Source: Flavobacterium ginsenosidimutans
GTDB taxonomy: Bacteria > Bacteroidota > Bacteroidia > Flavobacteriales > Flavobacteriaceae
Direction of reading: 5' to 3'
NCBI RefSeq assembly: GCF_003254625.1
Contig: NZ_QJRJ01000081.1
Location: 186,001 to 250,000, forward strand
Length of the DNA: 64,000 nt
Shown one piece after another: positions 60,548 to 64,000 of this stretch (positions are counted from its first letter, which is position 1; the number at the start of each line of letters is the position of its first letter). Made by a program: the position numbers and the translations under genes. Under the pieces are notes generated by a model, which saw nothing but the letters and a program-made list of their open reading frames with translations, did not search any database and was not told the origin of the DNA.

Positions 60548-62479
60548 TCACTTCAAGCTCTTAATCTCGCCATTTTTCAAATCAACTATGAAATGATCTG
60601 CTGGAACTTCGTGCATGAACTTATTGAAAATTATAAGAAATAATTTCATTTGTTTTTGCATCGGATTATCTTTCGAAAGATCAGCTTTAGAACCTTCTAA
60701 AAATAAATTAGATAAAACTTTATACTCTTTTGCTCTTTGAGTTCCAACATCAGCTAAAGCTAATTCGTCGGCGCTTCTGAAACGATAGAAATCTACTAAA
60801 AGATCGTAGCCTATCCAATTAAAATTATCTTTTTTCAGATTGTTTTGAGCTAAAATTCTATCAGATTTCGCTTCAGCTTCATTCCATTCTTTTTGAAACT
60901 GTTCTTTATTTTTTAGAATAAAATCAAAATCTTTATCCGATTGTATATTGGCTAAAACCAATAAATCTTTAGCAGAAACATTCAATATAAAATCTTTGAA
61001 AGCAGAAGGCCAATCGTCTTTTAAGAAACGAAGACGAACTAATTCTTTCAAATGAAAATCGGTAAAATCGTGATAGTTTTTTGTTTTTAAAATATCAATA
61101 TTCCAAATGTCTTGCGTTTTCTGACTTTCTAAAAATTGATATTCTATTTTATACAAATCGAAAAGCTCGTTATATCTCGGAACATCATCGATAGTAATCG
61201 TTTGAATATCGACAACATTATCTTTTTTGAAAGTCAATAATTTATAAGCTGGAATATAAGTCGCTAAAGATGGCGTTTGAATATTAACCAAAGTATTTCC
61301 TTTTGCAGAAGTTCTGATACCCGTATCGTTTATATGCATGTGACCTCCAAAATGAATCTTCAATCCTGCATCTGCAAAAACCTGTGCCACTTCTTCAACT
61401 GGAACACGGTTTAACTGCCATTTGTTTGGGCCGAGAAGTTCTTTTATTTCCGCGGAAGCGTCATCATTAAAATCTATCATAGGGAAATGACTGAAAGCGA
61501 TTAAAGTTTTTCCTTGTTTTTTGGCTTGAGCCGAAATAGTTTCAACCCATTTTATAAGATGTTTTTTGTTCGAAAGCACATTGTTATAACCTGTACTTGC
61601 TTCGCTGTAATTTTTAGAATCTTTTTCAGTAGAAGCATTTTTCTTCGGAATATAAACATTTCCGTCAATTGCCATTAACCAAAGTCCGTCGATTGGTTCT
61701 ACAACATAACTAACATCTGGAACTTCGTATCCTGGTGCTACTTCATATACGCGACTTTCCAGTTTAGCGCTTTCTAAAGCTTTTTCGAATGTATAGTTTT
61801 CATTTGTATAAGAAGAAAATGGAGTAGCCCAAAATTTGTATTTTTTGTTGGGATGAAAGCCAAAATCCTGAAGCTGATCGGTAATTCCTAAATAACCCAT
61901 TTTAGCAATATCGGCGGTAACAACTACGGGCTGTTCAATGTTTAAATTTGGCTTATAAAGACCTTCTTTGCTATAAATGGGTTGACTTTTACCTTCTTTT
62001 CCTAAGAAATCTTCTTTTCCAGATTCTTGAGCAAAAGGCCCAACTGGATCATGGTTTCCTGTAGTAATGAAGAATTCTATTCCGTATTTTTTACTGTATT
62101 GATTTAATATTTTGGCTAATCCGCGAACGTGAATTGGCTGGCCGTCATCTGTGTAATCTCCTGGAAGTGCTACATATTTGATTTTTCGCTTTGCGATATC
62201 TTCTAAAGCAGCTATAAATGCAAAATAATTTTCATTGAAAATTCGAGTAGAATGAAGCTGTGATGACATGGTGCGCACCAAAGCATATTTTCCTGTTTTC
62301 GGATTTAAAACGCCTTTATAATCTGAATCTGAAAATTTGCCAAATAAATCTTGTAAATGGACATCAGATAAAAACGCAACTTGTGTTCCGTTGAGGTTTT
62401 TAGCTTTTTGCGCCAATGCGGTATAATTGAAAAAGGCAAAAAACGATAATAGGTACAATATTGTAAATCTTGAATGCAT
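60548..62479 (-). CDS. Secreted calcineurin-like metallophosphoesterase
   Basis: Exported phosphoesterase of 643 residues, signal peptide ending TALAQ (23). All metal-site motifs of the calcineurin-like fold are in order: FLSDVHLQD, LPGDYTDDGQP, TTGNHDPVG, FSHFPMIDF and FGGHMHINDTG. About 200 residues after the fold (from about 430) form a helical C-terminal part of unknown role. Substrate (phospholipid, nucleotide, phosphoprotein) not readable. Stands alone, flanked by repeats on its 3' side. Confidence 0.9.
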   Translation of the reverse strand: MHSRFTILYLLSFFAFFNYTALAQKAKNLNGTQVAFLSDVHLQDLFGKFSDSDYKGVLNPKTGKYALVRTMSSQLHSTRIFNENYFAFIAALEDIAKRKIKYVALPGDYTDDGQPIHVRGLAKILNQYSKKYGIEFFITTGNHDPVGPFAQESGKEDFLGKEGKSQPIYSKEGLYKPNLNIEQPVVVTADIAKMGYLGITDQLQDFGFHPNKKYKFWATPFSSYTNENYTFEKALESAKLESRVYEVAPGYEVPDVSYVVEPIDGLWLMAIDGNVYIPKKNASTEKDSKNYSEASTGYNNVLSNKKHLIKWVETISAQAKKQGKTLIAFSHFPMIDFNDDASAEIKELLGPNKWQLNRVPVEEVAQVFADAGLKIHFGGHMHINDTGIRTSAKGNTLVNIQTPSLATYIPAYKLLTFKKDNVVDIQTITIDDVPRYNELFDLYKIEYQFLESQKTQDIWNIDILKTKNYHDFTDFHLKELVRLRFLKDDWPSAFKDFILNVSAKDLLVLANIQSDKDFDFILKNKEQFQKEWNEAEAKSDRILAQNNLKKDNFNWIGYDLLVDFYRFRSADELALADVGTQRAKEYKVLSNLFLEGSKADLSKDNPMQKQMKLFLIIFNKFMHEVPADHFIVDLKNGEIKSLK

Positions 62480-62812
62480 AGGTTTTTAACTTTAATAAAT
62501 TGGGGTTTATTAGAAGTTTTGGAACTTTTAATTGACCGCAATTTTATTGATTTATAGCGGAAATCAGTTTATGATAGTGTTATGTAATGATAATGTTTTG
62601 AGTTTTTTTTTATCGCAATACCTATTTAAGTATTAGACATAAACCTTTGTCACTTTGCACTTTGAAACTTTGTCTCTTAAAAAAATATAATAAACGAATA
62701 GTTAAATGTAAATTCTATTTCGCTGATTATAAGTATATTTGAGATACAATTGAGTATTTTATAAAGTGCTCTGACAAAACTCATTTAAGTAACTCAAAAA
62801 AGTATAAAAATC
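62480..62812. other. 333-bp intergenic stretch
   Basis: Divergent region between the metallophosphoesterase and SpoIIAA-like genes. It holds CTTTG-type repeat units at about 62645-62680 and the -7 box at 62734. Nothing else recognised. Confidence 0.65.
62734..62741 (+). promoter_or_regulatory. Candidate -7 box for the SpoIIAA-like gene
   Basis: TATATTTG matches TAnnTTTG, giving a leader of about 65 nt to the ATG at 62813. No clear -33 TTG. Confidence 0.45.
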
Positions 62813-63181
62813 ATGATACATCAAATTGATACTACCGATAATATTGTAGCTTTTAGAGCATTGGCAGAAGTAACAAAAGACGATTTTTTGACAGCAGTAG
62901 TTCCAGCCGTTGAACATTTGGTAAAACAAACCAACGAGATTAATTTTTTATTGGTTTTAGATACCGATATTCAGAATTTTACCGCGGGTGCTTGGCTTCA
63001 AGATGGACTTTTAGGGCTTAAACATTTAGGAAAGTGGAATAGAGCTGCAATTGTAACGGATACAGATGAAATAATTTCTTTCACAAACGGATTTAGTTAC
63101 ATTGTTCCAGGGGAATTTCGTGGCTATAAAAAAATAGACTTTAATAAAGCTTTAAATTGGGTTGAAGGAAATATTTCTTAA
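62813..63181 (+). CDS. SpoIIAA-like (STAS-related) protein
   Basis: Small soluble protein of 122 residues with the SpoIIAA-like fold (the former DUF3478 group): NIVAFRALAEVTKDDFLTAV, NFLLVLDTDIQNFTAGAWLQD, WNRAAIVTDTDEI, and a terminal FNKALNWVEGNIS in place of the usual ALxWL. Members are thought to bind small molecules or lipids, without a settled role. It has its own promoter-like box and terminator, so it is probably monocistronic. Confidence 0.85.
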   Translation: MIHQIDTTDNIVAFRALAEVTKDDFLTAVVPAVEHLVKQTNEINFLLVLDTDIQNFTAGAWLQDGLLGLKHLGKWNRAAIVTDTDEIISFTNGFSYIVPGEFRGYKKIDFNKALNWVEGNIS

Positions 63182-63204
63182 AAACAGTTTTTAATTGAAA
63201 TAAA

Positions 63205-63236
63205 AAAGAGCACTTATACAAAAGTGCTCTTTTTTG
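63205..63236. terminator. Bidirectional terminator
   Basis: AAAGAGCACTT, 6-nt loop, AAGTGCTCTTT with A- and T-runs outside, between convergent genes. Confidence 0.9.
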
Positions 63237-63256
63237 ATGAGATATAACAAAAACTA

Positions 63257-63529
63257 TTAATGATTGTATTCGATACCGCTGCTTGCTTGAGCGTCTATTT
63301 TTTCTTTGCTAACTTGATTGTATTTTTTATAACAAGCCGATGCTAAAATTGGTAAAGCAAGACTTCCTACAACGGCACTTGCTTTTTTATGTCCTGTTTT
63401 TTTCAAAACAGCCGATGCTAAAAGAACACCAACCCCAGCACATACCATTTGTTTTACAGAAAGATTCAGCGGCTTTTTTTCAGGTGTGATTCCGTGTAAT
63501 AATGGGTCTATGAAATTTAAGTTCTCCAT
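63257..63529 (-). CDS. Small hypothetical membrane-associated protein
   Basis: 90 residues with two hydrophobic stretches: about 28-42 (MVCAGVGVLLASAVL) and about 50-66 (ASAVVGSLALPILASAC), joined by a basic turn KKTGHKKA, and polar ends. Suggests a hairpin membrane protein. No family recognised. It follows the next gene on the same strand after 23 bp, so the two may be co-transcribed, and a terminator follows. Confidence 0.65.
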   Translation of the reverse strand: MENLNFIDPLLHGITPEKKPLNLSVKQMVCAGVGVLLASAVLKKTGHKKASAVVGSLALPILASACYKKYNQVSKEKIDAQASSGIEYNH

Positions 63530-63552
63530 AATGTTAATTTATTTAGTTATAC

Positions 63553-63951
63553 TTATTTAATTGTGTTTTCATTATCCGTTTCGCTTTCAATTTTCTCGAT
63601 TTCGACTTTTTCTTTTTTTATAGTCTGACGAAGCAAAGCAAAAAGACTCATATAAACATTTGCCATAAAAACTAGAGAAAACCCTGCCAAAATATAGCCT
63701 CTCCAATCATTTAACAAAAGTTTATAATCGCAGATAATCAAAAAAGCGATTGTGACATAGTGACTAAAGCAATACTCGCACGTAAGAAGATAAAAGAACT
63801 TTCTAGACAAGATGTACCTGTCATTTTTAGAATGTCTGACACACCATTCATGAGGTTCTCTAAAAATCTCTTCATGCGTGACAGTCCAACTTACGCAAGC
63901 AATCGGAATTGCTAATACAAAAAGCCAGACGATTTGCGTTCCTAAAGTCAT
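63553..63951 (-). CDS. Hypothetical membrane protein with HEE, His/Cys-rich loop
   Basis: 132 residues with about three membrane helices: 5-24 (TQIVWLFVLAIPIACVSWTV), about 62-78 (YVTIAFLIICDYKLLL region) and 85-107 (YILAGFSLVFMANVYMSLFALL). Between the first two lies a loop with WCVRHSK and LLTCEYCFSHYV, giving a CxxC pair and nearby His, which could bind metal. The C-terminal tail is highly charged. No family recognised. Promoter region is cut by the right window edge. Confidence 0.6.
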   Translation of the reverse strand: MTLGTQIVWLFVLAIPIACVSWTVTHEEIFREPHEWCVRHSKNDRYILSRKFFYLLTCEYCFSHYVTIAFLIICDYKLLLNDWRGYILAGFSLVFMANVYMSLFALLRQTIKKEKVEIEKIESETDNENTIK

Positions 63952-64000
63952 AAACTAATGCTTTTACAATTTACGAAAATTTCGTTATTCTCGAGGATGG

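Noticed and set aside
62305..62541. 78-residue minus-strand open frame at the start of the metallophosphoesterase gene
   Set aside because: Overlaps the signal peptide and DVH motif of the real gene in another frame.

Overview
The window reads as chromosomal DNA of a Flavobacterium-like member of the Bacteroidota. The evidence is low-GC coding sequence, SusC/SusD pairs, type IX secretion C-terminal domains ending in RFIKK or KLIKK, a hybrid two-component regulator, -7 boxes of the TAnnTTTG type, and many flavobacterial intergenic inverted repeats. No rRNA, tRNA, CRISPR array, transposase or phage gene was seen. The left edge cuts into the 5' end of a susC gene; the right edge lies just upstream of a minus-strand gene.

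Layout. (1) 1-14045, plus strand: a polysaccharide utilization locus (PUL) with SusC, SusD, two tandem GH30 enzymes, a GH2, a GH27 and a double-GH43 protein. The set suits a beta-galactan or type II arabinogalactan, or another beta-1,6-linked glycan. (2) 14126-16771: small genes (DUF1508 protein, DUF1349 lipoprotein, LuxR-type regulator, NlpE-like lipoprotein). (3) 16902-24395: a molybdenum hydroxylase cluster with an XdhC-like factor, a MobA-like nucleotidyltransferase, a cysteine desulfurase on the opposite strand, and a PaoABC-like three-subunit oxidoreductase, followed by a DUF2911 protein (24628-25191). (4) 25379-47997, mostly minus strand: a uronic-acid PUL. It holds two GH2 enzymes (one beta-glucuronidase-like), a GH88 unsaturated glucuronyl hydrolase, SusD, SusC, a hybrid two-component sensor, a secreted beta-helix protein that may be the lyase, UxuA, an SDR fructuronate reductase, KDPG aldolase, a YhcH/DUF386 protein, a divergent LacI regulator and a DUF4861 protein. 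(5) 48503-60083, plus strand: a membrane-spanning propeller/LuxR regulator followed by three T9SS-secreted multidomain enzymes (GH16, GH64, GH18), which together look like a fungal-cell-wall (beta-1,3-glucan plus chitin) lysis set. (6) 60548-63951: a metallophosphoesterase, a SpoIIAA-like protein and two small membrane proteins.

How the genes work together. In region 4, outer-membrane capture and lyase or hydrolase action should give unsaturated and saturated glucuronate units. GH88 and GH2 would release the monomers, and the reductase, UxuA and Eda would carry fructuronate through mannonate and KDG/KDPG to pyruvate and glyceraldehyde-3-phosphate. UxaC and KdgK are not in the window. A palindromic site with a central CpG lies between the LacI gene and the catabolic operon and touches both promoters. 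The LacI gene has no ATG, GTG or TTG in front of its helix-turn-helix.

Intergenic regions are rich in repeats: four copies of a ~100-bp element with 28-bp inverted arms, two copies of a REP doublet with covarying stems, several long nested inverted repeats, and a 7-bp tandem repeat. Some repeats run into genes and encode C-termini. The least characterised parts are the beta-helix protein, the DUF4861 protein and the repeat families.
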